From contig NZ_JXQV01000012.1 in assembly GCF_000834635.1 (NCBI RefSeq), positions 124,001 to 188,000 on the forward strand: DNA of 64,000 bases, given 5' to 3'. Below the pieces are notes generated by a model. That model was given only the letters and a program-made list of their open reading frames with translations. It had not been told where the DNA came from and ran no database searches. A program made the translations under genes and the position numbers. Shown here one piece after another: positions 17,754-27,886 of the stretch. The stretch comes from Agrobacterium tumefaciens (lineage in GTDB: Bacteria; Pseudomonadota; Alphaproteobacteria; Rhizobiales; Rhizobiaceae). Numbering within the stretch: position 1 is the first letter of the stretch; every line of letters begins with the position of its first letter.

Positions 17754-20700
17754 ATGAAATTCAACAAGCTGCGTCTTCTCGGCTTCAAATCCTTTGTCGA
17801 GCCCTCGGAATTCATCATAGAGCCGGGCCTGACCGGCGTCGTCGGCCCCAATGGCTGCGGCAAGTCCAATCTTGTGGAAGCCCTTCGTTGGGTGATGGGT
17901 GAAAACTCCTACAAGAACATGCGCGCCTCCGGCATGGATGATGTCATCTTCTCCGGCTCCGGCAACCGTCCGGCCCGCAACACCGCCGAAGTCGGTCTCT
18001 ATCTCGATAATTCAGACCGCACCGCGCCGGCCGCCTTCAACGATGCGGATGAAATTCAGGTCACGCGCCGTATCGAGCGTGAAAACGGTTCGGTCTATCG
18101 CATCAATGGCAAGGAAGCCCGCGCCAAGGATGTGCAGCTTCTGTTTGCGGATGCCTCCACCGGCGCGCGCTCGCCCTCCATGGTGGGGCAGGGCCGCATT
18201 GGCGAACTCATCAATGCCAAGCCACAGGCGAGGCGGCAGTTGCTGGAAGAAGCGGCGGGCATTTCCGGCCTGCATTCGCGCCGTCACGAAGCTGAACTGC
18301 GCCTGCGTGCCGCTGAGACAAACCTCGAACGATTGGAAGACGTTACCGCCCAGCTTGAAAGCCAGATCGAAAGCCTGAAACGGCAAGCGCGACAGGCCAG
18401 CCGCTTCAAGATGCTATCGTCAGATATTCGCGCCCGTGAGGCGACGCTGCTGCATATTCGCTGGGTGGAAGCCAAGCAGGCGGAAGGCGAGGCGGACAGC
18501 GCGCTTAACCAGGCAACCAATGTGGTGGCTGAAAAAGCGCAACGGCAGATGGAAGCGGCCAAGGAGCAGGCCATTGCCAGCCTGCGGCTGCCGGAACTGC
18601 GCGAAAACGAGGCCAGAGTTGCCGCTGCACTGCAACGCCTGCAGATTGCCCGAACCCAGCTGGACGAGGAAACCAACCGTATCCTGCGCCGTCGCGATGA
18701 GCTTGCCCGCCGCCTTGCGCAGCTTGGCGAAGACATCGTGCGTGAAGAACGCATGGTCGCCGACAATGCCGATATTCTGGCGCGCCTTGATGAGGAAGAG
18801 GCGGAAATTCAGGAGATGCTGGCCGACGCTGGTCGCTATTCTGAAGAAACGCGCCAAGCCTTCGAGGAAGCATCAGACAAGCTGGCCCGGAGTGAGCAGG
18901 CTTTCACAGCCTTGACGGCGCAGCGTGCAGACGCTGCCGCCAATCGCGGGCAACTGGAACGAACCATCCGTGATCTTGCAGACCGCAAGGCGCGGCTGGA
19001 CCGTCAGGCATCGGAAGCTGCTGGCGAAATTGAAAACATCGATGAAAAGCTGTCCCGACTGCCTGATCCATCGGAAAAGCGTGAAAGCGTAGAAGCGGCA
19101 GAAATCGCCGTTGAAGACGCGATGGTCGTGGTGGAGGACGCAGAGACTGCTGTGGCCGATGCCCGCTCCGCCGAAGCACTGGCGCGAGGCCCGGTTGAGG
19201 CTGCGCGCAGCCGCCTCAATGCGCTGGAAACCGAAGCGCGCACCATTTCAAAAATGCTGGCAGCCGGTGCCGTCTCCGGCTCGTTTACGCCCGTTGCCGA
19301 AGACCTGACAGTGCAGCGCGGCTTTGAAGCAGCCCTTGGTGCGGCACTTGGGGATGATCTCGAAAGCCCACTCGATTCCGCCGCTGCTGCATACTGGACT
19401 GACAATGGCGATGGTGCCGACGACCCGGCGCTACCGGCAGGTGTTGCGTCGCTGCTCTCGCATGTCGATGGCCCCAAGGCTTTGAACCGCACCCTTCGCC
19501 AGACGGGTCTTGTCTCCAGCATGGACGAAGCCATGCGGCTGATGCCAGCGTTGAAACCCGGCCAGCGGCTGGTGACGAAGGACGGCGCGCTGGTGCGTTG
19601 GGATGGCCATATTACCGGTGCGGATGCGCCGGGCAATGCCGCGCTCAGGCTTTCGCAGAAGAACCGTCTGGCGGAACTGGAAAACGAGAGCGAAGAGGCG
19701 CGCTACGCGCTTGATGAAGCGCAGGAGCAGCTTGCGGCATGCGCCGATGAGATTGGCTCTGCCGAGAGCCAGCTTGCCGATGCGCGGGAAAGAAGTCGCC
19801 TCGCATCCCGCCAGCTTGTAGACGCCCGTGATGCGCTTTCCATGGCAGAGCGTGCTTCCGGCGATCTTTTGCGCCGCCGCGATGTCGTGTCTGAGGCCAT
19901 TAAGCAGATCAGTGGGCAGATCGAAGAGATTGTTGTTCAGGAAGAGAGCGCGCTGATCGAACTGGAAGACGCTGCCGATCTCTCCGATATCGAACTGCGC
20001 CTCAAGGAAACCCAGCTGGAAGTGGCAACTGACCGCAGCCTGCTGGCCGAGGCCCGTGCGCGACACGAAGGTTTGAACCGCGAGGCAGAAGTGCGCCAGC
20101 GCCGCATCAACGCCATTGCGCAGGAGCGCGCCACATGGCAGGCGCGGGCGGCAAGCGCCAGCGGCCACATTGCCACGCTTCGTGAGCGTGAAGATGAGGC
20201 CCGTGACGAGCTTGCCGAACTGGATATCGCGCCTGAGGAATTCGATGAGAAGCGCCGCAATCTTCTGACGGAATTGCAAAAGACGGAAGAGGCCCGCCGT
20301 CTTGCCGCCGACCAGCTGGTGGAGGCGGAAAACCATCAGCGTCAGGCGGATCGCGTTGCAACCATTGCCTTGTCGGAACTGGCGGAAGCCCGTGAAAAGC
20401 GCGGGCGCGCGGAAGAGCGTCTGGTTTCGGCCCGCGAAAAGCGTCAGGAAGGCGAGCACCGCATTCGTGAGGCGCTGAATGTCGAGCCGCATATGGCCTT
20501 CCGCCTGACGGGCCTCGCCGTGGACGCGCCGATGCCGGAAATCCGTGATGTCGAGCGGGATCTGGACCGGCTGAAAATCGAGCGCGAACGTCTGGGCGCG
20601 GTCAATCTGCGTGCCGAGGAGGAGCAGGCCGAGCTTTCGGCAAAACTCGCCGCCCTCATCAAGGAGCGCGACGACATTATTGACGCCGTTCGCAAGCTGC

Positions 20701-21218
20701 GGGCAGGCATTCACAATCTCAACCGAGAAGGTCGTGAGCGTCTGGTCGCCGCTTTCGATATCGTCAACACGCAATTCCAGCGCCTGTTCACCCACCTCTT
20801 CGGCGGCGGCACGGCGGAACTGCAACTGATCGAATCGGATGATCCGCTGGAAGCAGGGCTGGAAATTCTCGCCCGCCCACCGGGCAAGAAGCCGCAGACC
20901 ATGACGCTATTGTCAGGCGGTGAGCAGGCCTTGACTGCCATGGCGCTGATCTTTGCCGTGTTTCTCACCAACCCCGCACCCATCTGCGTGCTGGACGAGG
21001 TGGATGCGCCGCTGGATGACCACAATGTCGAGCGTTATTGCAACCTGATGGACGAGATGGTGGCATCCACCGAAACGCGCTTCGTCATCATTACCCACAA
21101 CCCCATTACCATGGCGCGCATGGACCGTCTGTTCGGGGTGACCATGGCCGAGCAGGGCGTTTCGCAACTTGTTTCCGTCGATTTGCAGATGGCAGAGCGG
21201 TTGATCGAAGCCGTTTGA
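17754..21218 (+). CDS. smc: Chromosome segregation ATPase SMC
   Basis: A 1154-aa SMC protein. Walker A is GPNGCGKSNLVEALRWVMGE (about residues 26-45), then a long coiled coil (about 170-500), a hinge (about 500-650), a second coiled coil, the ABC signature LLSGGEQALTAMALIFA and Walker B ICVLDEVDAPLDDHN near the C-terminus. With ScpAB it organises and segregates the chromosome. Start ATG 17754 gives MKFNKLRLLGFKSFVEP. No defect seen over 3.4 kb, which argues that the frameshifts found in the island are not a general sequencing-quality problem. Confidence 0.97.
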   Translation: MKFNKLRLLGFKSFVEPSEFIIEPGLTGVVGPNGCGKSNLVEALRWVMGENSYKNMRASGMDDVIFSGSGNRPARNTAEVGLYLDNSDRTAPAAFNDADEIQVTRRIERENGSVYRINGKEARAKDVQLLFADASTGARSPSMVGQGRIGELINAKPQARRQLLEEAAGISGLHSRRHEAELRLRAAETNLERLEDVTAQLESQIESLKRQARQASRFKMLSSDIRAREATLLHIRWVEAKQAEGEADSALNQATNVVAEKAQRQMEAAKEQAIASLRLPELRENEARVAAALQRLQIARTQLDEETNRILRRRDELARRLAQLGEDIVREERMVADNADILARLDEEEAEIQEMLADAGRYSEETRQAFEEASDKLARSEQAFTALTAQRADAAANRGQLERTIRDLADRKARLDRQASEAAGEIENIDEKLSRLPDPSEKRESVEAAEIAVEDAMVVVEDAETAVADARSAEALARGPVEAARSRLNALETEARTISKMLAAGAVSGSFTPVAEDLTVQRGFEAALGAALGDDLESPLDSAAAAYWTDNGDGADDPALPAGVASLLSHVDGPKALNRTLRQTGLVSSMDEAMRLMPALKPGQRLVTKDGALVRWDGHITGADAPGNAALRLSQKNRLAELENESEEARYALDEAQEQLAACADEIGSAESQLADARERSRLASRQLVDARDALSMAERASGDLLRRRDVVSEAIKQISGQIEEIVVQEESALIELEDAADLSDIELRLKETQLEVATDRSLLAEARARHEGLNREAEVRQRRINAIAQERATWQARAASASGHIATLREREDEARDELAELDIAPEEFDEKRRNLLTELQKTEEARRLAADQLVEAENHQRQADRVATIALSELAEAREKRGRAEERLVSAREKRQEGEHRIREALNVEPHMAFRLTGLAVDAPMPEIRDVERDLDRLKIERERLGAVNLRAEEEQAELSAKLAALIKERDDIIDAVRKLRAGIHNLNREGRERLVAAFDIVNTQFQRLFTHLFGGGTAELQLIESDDPLEAGLEILARPPGKKPQTMTLLSGGEQALTAMALIFAVFLTNPAPICVLDEVDAPLDDHNVERYCNLMDEMVASTETRFVIITHNPITMARMDRLFGVTMAEQGVSQLVSVDLQMAERLIEAV

Positions 21219-21579
21219 GCGCCTGATTGTCGTTTTTTCATCATTTTATAAAAATAAATGCCTGCGCAGTCGGATCTAACGTAACGGCACGTTTTTGATA
21301 TTTATCAATTCCTGTTAAATGCTGCCTTATACTTTCTCTCAATGGTTGGTTTTCAGGAAATATTAATAAACTATTACACACCCTCTGATTGGTGTTCTCA
21401 CGCGAAGCTGTCGTCACTTGATCAGGCGGCGTGTAAATTGCTGAATCTATTGCCATATCACACATGATTCATATCTAATTAATAGTTCGATATCACTCTT
21501 CATCACGCATTCTGTACATCGTTCAATGCCATACGAGCCACCGCGATTTCGCGGTTCTGAGCTGCTCAAGAGGATATCT
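21219..21579 (+). other. AT-rich intergenic region upstream of the chemoreceptor gene
   Basis: About 360 bases, clearly more AT-rich than the flanks. A 74-codon leftward frame (21465-21241) has no family-like features and no Shine-Dalgarno and is not called. The region probably holds the chemoreceptor promoter and a long leader. AAGAGGATATCT before ATG 21580 supplies the ribosome binding site. Confidence 0.4.
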
Positions 21580-23487
21580 ATGTCTATTCGTTCTAAACTA
21601 TTGTCATGCGTATTTTTTCTTGTTGCAATACTAGCCGTGACCTCCTTGTTTTCTCTTTATGCATTGAATGAAGAAGGGAAATTGCTGCACAGCATCGTGG
21701 CGGACCGTGTTGTCCCCATGGCGCAGCTCAAATCCATCTCCGATGATTATGCCGTCAAGATTGTGGACACCGTTCACAAGGTAAGTGGAGGTGCGCTAAC
21801 CACTGAACAGGGTGTTCAGAGCATCCGGGGTGCTATGCAGAGCATCGAGAAGTCCTGGACGGATTATATGGCGACGTATCTCACGGTGGACGAGAAACGG
21901 CTTGCCGACGAGTTTCAGCTCTTGCGCCAATCGGCGGACCAGAAACTACAGGGCGTCATCACGCTTTTGCAGGGTGGTAATCTGGAAGAAATCAGCAAAT
22001 TTGCCGATACCCAACTCTATGGAATCATCGATCCCCTGGGAGAATCTGTTTCCAAACTCATAGACATACAATTGACCGCAGCCAAAGATGGTTTGGTGGC
22101 CGGTGATGATCTCAGAGACTTCATCCTGCAAACCCTGGCTGTCCTCGGCGCTATTGCCCTGGGGCTGGCAGCTGTTTCCGTTCTCATCGTCACCCGCGGC
22201 GTTATCAAGCCCATTCAATTGATGACGGGCTCCATGTCATCGCTGGCGTCAGGCAATGTCGATCTGGAAATTCCCGGCGCAGAGCGGAAGGACGAGATCG
22301 GAAAAATGGCACAGAATGTCGTCATCTTCCGCAACAACGCCATTGAGCGTATCCGTCTGGAGGCAGAAGCTGACGCCAATCGCAGCCTGTCCGAAAAGGA
22401 ACGCCTTGCCCGCGAAGAGCAGAAGGCGAAGGAAGCGGCAGACACCAGCTTTGCTGTCGATAATCTCGCATCCGCGCTGTCGCGTCTCTCGAACGGCGAT
22501 GTGTCCCACCGCATCAGCCAGCCCTTTGCCGCCCATCTCGATGCGGTGCGTGAAAACTTCAATTCCTCTGCCGAAAAACTTCAGTCTGCGCTGAGCCAGG
22601 TGGCCGAGAATGCTCGCGGTATCGACGCCGCTGCCAATGAAATCCGCGCCGCTGCCGATGATCTGGCCAAGCGCACAGAACAGCAGGCAGCGTCGGTCGA
22701 GGAAACCGCAGCGGCTCTGGAAGAGATCACCACCACGGTGAAGGATTCCACAAAGCGCGCCCAGGAAGCCGGCCATATCGTGGCAAAGGCCCGCACTGAT
22801 GCCGAGCAGTCCGGTAAGGTGGTGCGCAATGCTGTTGTCGCCATGGAGCAGATCGAAAAGTCTTCGTCTGAAATCTCCAAAATCATCAGCGTCATCGACG
22901 AGATTGCCTTCCAGACAAACCTTCTTGCGCTGAATGCGGGCGTGGAAGCAGCCCGTGCGGGTGAGGCAGGCAAAGGCTTTGCTGTCGTTGCTCAGGAAGT
23001 CCGCGAACTGGCCCAACGTTCCGCCAATGCCGCCAAGGATATCAAGGGCCTGATCACCACATCCAACACGCAGGTCCAGCAGGGCGTCCAACTGGTCGGC
23101 GAAACGGGACGTGCACTGGAAGCTATCGTGGCTGAAGTGCAGGACATCAACCGTCACGTTGTGGCGATTGTGGATGCGGCACAGGAACAGTCGTCCGGTC
23201 TGCAGCAGATCAATACGGCTGTGAACCAGATGGATCAGGACACGCAGAAGAACGCCGCCATGGTCGAAGAGCAGACGGCAGCCAGCCATGGTCTGGCCCG
23301 TGAGGCCGCTTCGCTCAACCGCCTGCTGGGTCAGTTCAAGCTGGGAGAGGCAGGCTACGAGGCGCCGGTTCGCCAAGCCACGTCAGCGGAACGTCCGGTT
23401 CATTCTCCCGCCCGCGCATTGGGCCGCAAGATTGCGTCTGCCTTCAATGGCAATGCCGCTGCCAAATCCGGTTGGGAAGAGTTTTAA
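21580..23487 (+). CDS. Methyl-accepting chemotaxis protein
   Basis: A 635-aa chemoreceptor: transmembrane helix 1 (about 7-30), periplasmic four-helix-type sensor domain (about 31-190), TM2 (about 191-213), HAMP (about 215-270 with a second HAMP-like segment at about 295-345), and a cytoplasmic signalling domain with the tip EIAFQTNLLALNAGVEAARAGEAGKGFAVVAQEVR (cut) that contacts CheA and CheW. The C-terminus ends GWEEF, resembling the pentapeptide tether (xWExF) that binds CheR/CheB. ATG 21580 with AGAGGAT upstream is the start; the frame opens earlier. Ligand unknown. Confidence 0.95.
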   Translation: MSIRSKLLSCVFFLVAILAVTSLFSLYALNEEGKLLHSIVADRVVPMAQLKSISDDYAVKIVDTVHKVSGGALTTEQGVQSIRGAMQSIEKSWTDYMATYLTVDEKRLADEFQLLRQSADQKLQGVITLLQGGNLEEISKFADTQLYGIIDPLGESVSKLIDIQLTAAKDGLVAGDDLRDFILQTLAVLGAIALGLAAVSVLIVTRGVIKPIQLMTGSMSSLASGNVDLEIPGAERKDEIGKMAQNVVIFRNNAIERIRLEAEADANRSLSEKERLAREEQKAKEAADTSFAVDNLASALSRLSNGDVSHRISQPFAAHLDAVRENFNSSAEKLQSALSQVAENARGIDAAANEIRAAADDLAKRTEQQAASVEETAAALEEITTTVKDSTKRAQEAGHIVAKARTDAEQSGKVVRNAVVAMEQIEKSSSEISKIISVIDEIAFQTNLLALNAGVEAARAGEAGKGFAVVAQEVRELAQRSANAAKDIKGLITTSNTQVQQGVQLVGETGRALEAIVAEVQDINRHVVAIVDAAQEQSSGLQQINTAVNQMDQDTQKNAAMVEEQTAASHGLAREAASLNRLLGQFKLGEAGYEAPVRQATSAERPVHSPARALGRKIASAFNGNAAAKSGWEEF

Positions 23488-23532
23488 GCCGGATCTCACA
23501 GCAGAACTGATCCACTTTAGAAGCCATCCATT

Positions 23533-23564
23533 CCGCTCGCGCTTTCGCGGGCGGTTTGATTTTA
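23533..23564 (+). terminator. Terminator after the chemoreceptor gene
   Basis: CCGCTCGCG (23533-23541) pairs with CGCGGGCGG (23546-23554, one G-T pair), followed by TTTGATTTT. It lies 46 bases after the chemoreceptor stop and isolates ppdK. Confidence 0.65.
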
Positions 23565-23686
23565 TCAACACATGCGCCGCATTTATGCTGCACTGCCGTG
23601 CAATGGTGCAAGAACTGCCGTTTCCAACACTATGACAATGCTGTAAAGGGTTGAAAAATAGAACGCTTCTGGGTGGAGAGCGTAGA

Positions 23687-26413
23687 ATGAAAAAATGGGT
23701 CTATACATTCGGCGACGGGGCCGCCGAAGGGCGCGCGAGCGACTTCGCCGTGCTGGGTGGCAAGGGTGCCCATCTTGCCGAAATGGCAAGCCTCGGCCTG
23801 CCTGTTCCTCCCGGCCTCACCATCATCAGCGAAGCCTGTGCGCGCTACCATCAGGGTGGCCGGTGCCTCCCGGAAGAGTTGAAACTTCAGGTCACCACTG
23901 GCTTGCGCGGCATGGAAGCCATCACTGGCTGCACCTTTGGTGCGGGACCTCAGCCGCTGCTTCTTTCGATCCGCTCAGGCGCGCGCGCCTCCATGCCCGG
24001 CATGATGGACACGGTTCTCAATCTCGGCCTCAATGACGAAACCGTGCAGGCGCTGGCCGAAATTTCCGGCGACGCCCGGTTTGCCTGGGATAGCTACCGC
24101 CGCTTCATTCAGATGTATGCCGATGTCGTGATGGGGCTCGACCATGAAATCTTCGAGGAAATTCTCGAAGACGAAAAGGGCCGCCTCGGCCATGAATATG
24201 ATACCGAGCTTTCCGCCGGTGAATGGCAGCATATCGTTTCGCTCTACAAGGGCTTGATCGAGGAAGAGCTTGGCGATCCCTTTCCGCAGGATACGCAGGT
24301 CCAATTGTGGGGTGCCATCGGTGCCGTCTTTGCAAGCTGGATGAACACCCGCGCCGTAACCTATCGCCATCTGCACAATATTCCGGGAGACTGGGGAACG
24401 GCGGTTAATGTGCAGGCCATGGTGTTCGGCAACCTCGGCTCGTCTTCGGCCACCGGCGTTGCCTTTACCCGCAATCCCTCGACCGGCGAAAAGGAGCTTT
24501 ACGGCGAGTTTCTGGTCAATGCGCAGGGGGAAGATGTGGTGGCGGGCATTCGCACGCCGCAATCCATCACCGAAGATGCGCGTATTTGTTCGGGCTCCGA
24601 TAAGCCGTCGATGGAAAAGCTGATGCCGGAGGCCTTCGCGGAGTTCATCGGCATCTGCCAGCGGCTAGAAGGCCATTACCGCGATATGCAGGATATGGAA
24701 TTCACCATTGAACGCGGCAAACTGTGGATGTTGCAGACCCGCGCCGGCAAGCGCACGACCAAAGCGGCGATGAAGATTGCCGTCGACATGGTTGAGGAGG
24801 GGCTGATTTCCAAGGATGAGGCCATCTGCCGTATCGAGCCCTCATCGCTTGACCAGTTGCTGCACCCCACCATCGATCCATCGGTCGAGCGCCCCATAAT
24901 AGGCTCCGGCCTTCCGGCCTCTCCGGGTGCTGCCTCCGGTGAGATCGTGTTTACCTCCGATGAGGCGGTTGCCGCCAAAGCAGAGGGACGCCGCGTCATT
25001 CTGGTGCGCATGGAAACGAGCCCGGAAGATATTCACGGCATGCACGCCGCTGAAGGCATCCTCACCACCCGTGGCGGCATGACCAGCCATGCGGCAGTGG
25101 TGGCTCGCGGCATGGGCATACCCTGCGTCTCGGGCGCTGGCTCCATGCGGGTGGATCTGCGCAGCAATGTGTTGATCGGCGTGGGCTGCATGCTGAAAAA
25201 GGGCGATGTCATTACCATCGATGGCTCATCCGGCCGTGTGATGAAAGGCGAAGTCCCCATGACCCAGCCGGAACTCTCAGGCGATTTCGCCAAGCTGATG
25301 GAATGGGCCGATAGCACCCGGCGCATGACGGTGCGCACCAATGCCGATACCCCTGCAGATGCCCGCGCCGCACGCGCGTTCGGCGCGGAAGGCATCGGCC
25401 TTTGCCGCACCGAACACATGTTCTTCGAGGGCGACCGCATTCAGGTGATGCGGGAAATGATTCTTGCTGAAACTGAAGAGGGCAGGCGCGCCGCACTCGA
25501 CCAGTTGCTGCCCATGCAGCGGCAGGATTTTACCGAACTGTTTTCCATCATGCACGGCATGCCGGTCACCATCCGTCTGCTGGACCCGCCGCTGCACGAA
25601 TTCTTGCCCAAGACCGATGGCGAGATTGTCGAGGTCGCCGCCGCCATGGGCATGTCGCAAACGCTGTTTCGGCAGCGGCTGGATGCGCTGCATGAATTCA
25701 ACCCCATGCTCGGCCATCGCGGTTGCCGTCTAGCAATCTCCTATCCGGAAATCGCCGAAATGCAGGCCCGTGCCATTTTTGAAGCGGCGGTGGAAGCCGC
25801 TCGTCTCACCGGCGCACCCGTGGTGCCGGAGATTATGGTGCCGCTGGTTGGTCTGCGTTCAGAGCTGGATTATGTCCGCGCTGTCATCGATGGTGTCGCC
25901 GTGTCGGTGGCGCAGGAAACCGGCATGACGCTGGAATATCTGACCGGAACCATGATCGAGCTGCCGCGCGCTGCCTTGCGGGCTCACGTCATTGCCGAGG
26001 CCGCGGAATTCTTCTCTTTCGGCACCAACGACCTGACGCAAACGACCTTCGGTATTTCCCGTGATGACGCGGCCCGCTTTATCGAGACCTACCAGCGCAA
26101 GGGCATCATCGAGCGTGACCCCTTTGTCTCGCTGGATTTCGATGGCGTGGGTGAACTGATCCGCATCGCCGCCGACCGTGGTCGCCAGACCCGGCCAGAG
26201 CTGAAACTCGGCATCTGCGGTGAGCATGGCGGTGATCCGACCTCCATCCATTTCTGCGAGGATGTGGGGCTGGATTACGTCTCCTGCTCACCCTTCCGCG
26301 TGCCGATTGCGAGGCTGTCTGCGGCGCAGGCAACCCTTGCCATGACGGATAAGCGCAACGCGAAGACCGTTTCGCGGGTTGTGCCGTTCAGGGCTCTTCC
26401 GGCGAAGGTGTAA
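23687..26413 (+). CDS. ppdK: Pyruvate, phosphate dikinase
   Basis: Interconverts pyruvate, ATP and phosphate with PEP, AMP and diphosphate in central carbon metabolism. The 908-aa protein has the N-terminal nucleotide-binding domain (GGKGAHLAEMASLGLPVPPG; RSGARASMPGMMDTVLNLG), the central phosphohistidine domain with the catalytic His in TTRGGMTSHAAVVARGMG, and the C-terminal PEP/pyruvate barrel (FGAEGIGLCRTEHMFF; LKLGICGEHGGDP with the catalytic Cys). ATG 23687 is preceded by GGAGAGC; the frame opens 12 codons earlier but without a better site. Single gene. Confidence 0.96.
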   Translation: MKKWVYTFGDGAAEGRASDFAVLGGKGAHLAEMASLGLPVPPGLTIISEACARYHQGGRCLPEELKLQVTTGLRGMEAITGCTFGAGPQPLLLSIRSGARASMPGMMDTVLNLGLNDETVQALAEISGDARFAWDSYRRFIQMYADVVMGLDHEIFEEILEDEKGRLGHEYDTELSAGEWQHIVSLYKGLIEEELGDPFPQDTQVQLWGAIGAVFASWMNTRAVTYRHLHNIPGDWGTAVNVQAMVFGNLGSSSATGVAFTRNPSTGEKELYGEFLVNAQGEDVVAGIRTPQSITEDARICSGSDKPSMEKLMPEAFAEFIGICQRLEGHYRDMQDMEFTIERGKLWMLQTRAGKRTTKAAMKIAVDMVEEGLISKDEAICRIEPSSLDQLLHPTIDPSVERPIIGSGLPASPGAASGEIVFTSDEAVAAKAEGRRVILVRMETSPEDIHGMHAAEGILTTRGGMTSHAAVVARGMGIPCVSGAGSMRVDLRSNVLIGVGCMLKKGDVITIDGSSGRVMKGEVPMTQPELSGDFAKLMEWADSTRRMTVRTNADTPADARAARAFGAEGIGLCRTEHMFFEGDRIQVMREMILAETEEGRRAALDQLLPMQRQDFTELFSIMHGMPVTIRLLDPPLHEFLPKTDGEIVEVAAAMGMSQTLFRQRLDALHEFNPMLGHRGCRLAISYPEIAEMQARAIFEAAVEAARLTGAPVVPEIMVPLVGLRSELDYVRAVIDGVAVSVAQETGMTLEYLTGTMIELPRAALRAHVIAEAAEFFSFGTNDLTQTTFGISRDDAARFIETYQRKGIIERDPFVSLDFDGVGELIRIAADRGRQTRPELKLGICGEHGGDPTSIHFCEDVGLDYVSCSPFRVPIARLSAAQATLAMTDKRNAKTVSRVVPFRALPAKV

Positions 26414-26417
26414 CGCT

Positions 26418-26687
26418 TTAGCGGTTCTGCACGATAATGCGGCGCTCCACCACCACGGGGCGGTAGAACATGTCGCGGCTGGATTGAGCCTGCCAGGCGC
26501 GTGTGTCGGCGCGGCGGTCGAGATCGAGATCCAGCAGGCACCCGGCCATTGGGTCTGTATTGGGACGGAAGCCATAGCCACGGCAGGTCGTTTCGTCGCG
26601 GGCGCGCTGTTCTTCCGGCGTGAGTGTCTGGCAGGATGACAGCGATAGCACGGTTGCGATTGTGCCGAGAACGATGGAAACGCGCAT
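26418..26687 (-). CDS. Small predicted lipoprotein
   Basis: An 89-aa protein starting MRVSIVLGTIATVLSLSSC, a signal peptide with a lipobox ending at Cys-19. The mature part includes TCRGYGFRPNTDPMAGCLLDLDLDR (cut), a short motif repeated in many small rhizobial envelope proteins (RGYGFRPGTDAFA-type). Function unknown. ATG 26687 has AAGGAG 9 bases upstream; the frame extends far upstream but has no coding character there. Convergent with ppdK with only 4 bases between the stops. Confidence 0.8.
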   Translation of the reverse strand: MRVSIVLGTIATVLSLSSCQTLTPEEQRARDETTCRGYGFRPNTDPMAGCLLDLDLDRRADTRAWQAQSSRDMFYRPVVVERRIIVQNR

Positions 26688-26948
26688 GATGATAACTCCT
26701 TGATGGCAGCAAACCGGGCTGCCCTGTGTTTCCTTGATACGATTGTTCGCGCTTTGAGAAAAGTGCAGCTCTGCGCAAAGGTTGGGTAGATTCCATTTGA
26801 ACTCAAAACCCATTATGACGTGATGTCCCGGCGATTCCCTGCAAAATCGGATGTTTTGCGCGAAACGCTCTTGTTGAAATACTAGGGCATGTCGTGCGAA
26901 CCCGTTAAAGGTTTGCAGCAGCGACATTGCCAAGCCAGGTGCCGCCTC

Positions 26949-27869
26949 ATGACTGTGCGTTTCGTTCGGCCCGTGTCCTATGCGGCATATCTTTCCCGGT
27001 ATCTCGGGCTGGCGGCTCTTCTTCTGTTTCTGATCGCGGCTCCCCTGCATCGCTTCGGCCCGCTGACGCTGCCGGACTTCATCTCGCTCACGCTCATTTC
27101 CGCAGCCATTGCCGCTGTTGCGCTGCTCTTGGCCCTCATCGGCTTGCAGCGCCTTTGGTCAACAGGCGCGAAAGGCGGGCTGTGGTCGCTCTGCGCCATC
27201 TTCTTCGCCGCCATCCCTCTGGGCGTGGTGGCATTTGCGGGCTTTCTCTATTGGCAAAAGCCCCACATTTACGATGTGACGACAGATGTGCTGGATGCGC
27301 CGAACTGGCTATCCATCCCGACCGCCAACCAGCAATGGCTGCCGCGCCCGCTCATCGTTTCCAAAGCGGAGAGGGATGTGCAGGTAGCAGCCTATCCAAG
27401 CCTTGCAGGCCACCGCTATGAAGGCGCCATCGACCGCGTCTACGCGGCTGCCCGGAAGGTCGCAAAGGCCGAGCGCATCCGCATTTCCCACACCGATGGT
27501 CTGATCGGATCGCTGCCGGATACGCAACCCGGCATGCCGCAGCAGGACCAGAATGAAGGCGCAAGCGACACGCCGGTCGATGAGTTGCCGGCCAATGTTC
27601 CCGTGCCCTTGGCCCGCCCCGCAGAGGCACCAGCACCAACCTTCTTCAATGGCAGCGGCGTGGTTGTGATGCAAGGCGAGACGCGCAGCCTCATCTGGGG
27701 CCTGCGCTTTGATGTTCTGATAAGGCTGCGCGAAGACACGGAAACCACGCTGGTGGACGTCCGCGTTGCGTCGCGCTTCGGCCCGCATGATCTGGGCATG
27801 GGCGCGAAAATCGCGGAAGCCTATCTCGATGCGCTGGACGCCGAAATGCAGGGCCTCAACGATAATTGA
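26949..27869 (+). CDS. DUF1499 membrane protein
   Basis: About 306 aa. Three hydrophobic segments in the first 115 residues (LGLAALLLFLIAAPL; LISAAIAAVALLLALIGL; FFAAIPLGVVAFAGFLYW) are followed by a soluble domain starting HIYDVTTDVLDAP and ending VDVRVASRFGPHDLGMGAKIAEAYLDALD, which is the DUF1499 pattern. A low-complexity Pro/Ala-rich linker (VPVPLARPAEAPAP) interrupts the domain. Function unknown. ATG 26949 preferred to an upstream in-frame ATG at 26889, which adds a region without family character. Confidence 0.82.
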   Translation: MTVRFVRPVSYAAYLSRYLGLAALLLFLIAAPLHRFGPLTLPDFISLTLISAAIAAVALLLALIGLQRLWSTGAKGGLWSLCAIFFAAIPLGVVAFAGFLYWQKPHIYDVTTDVLDAPNWLSIPTANQQWLPRPLIVSKAERDVQVAAYPSLAGHRYEGAIDRVYAAARKVAKAERIRISHTDGLIGSLPDTQPGMPQQDQNEGASDTPVDELPANVPVPLARPAEAPAPTFFNGSGVVVMQGETRSLIWGLRFDVLIRLREDTETTLVDVRVASRFGPHDLGMGAKIAEAYLDALDAEMQGLNDN

Positions 27870-27886
27870 TGGGCGGGCTTCCGCCG

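Noticed and set aside
19431-20825. Long leftward open frame of 464 codons opposite smc
   Set aside because: Antisense to an intact smc gene; no recognisable domain and no Shine-Dalgarno.
21241-21465. 74-codon leftward frame in the AT-rich region before the chemoreceptor gene
   Set aside because: No Shine-Dalgarno, no conserved pattern; the composition explains the open frame.
22249-23376. Leftward frame of 375 codons opposite the chemoreceptor gene
   Set aside because: Complement of the chemoreceptor coding sequence without family features.
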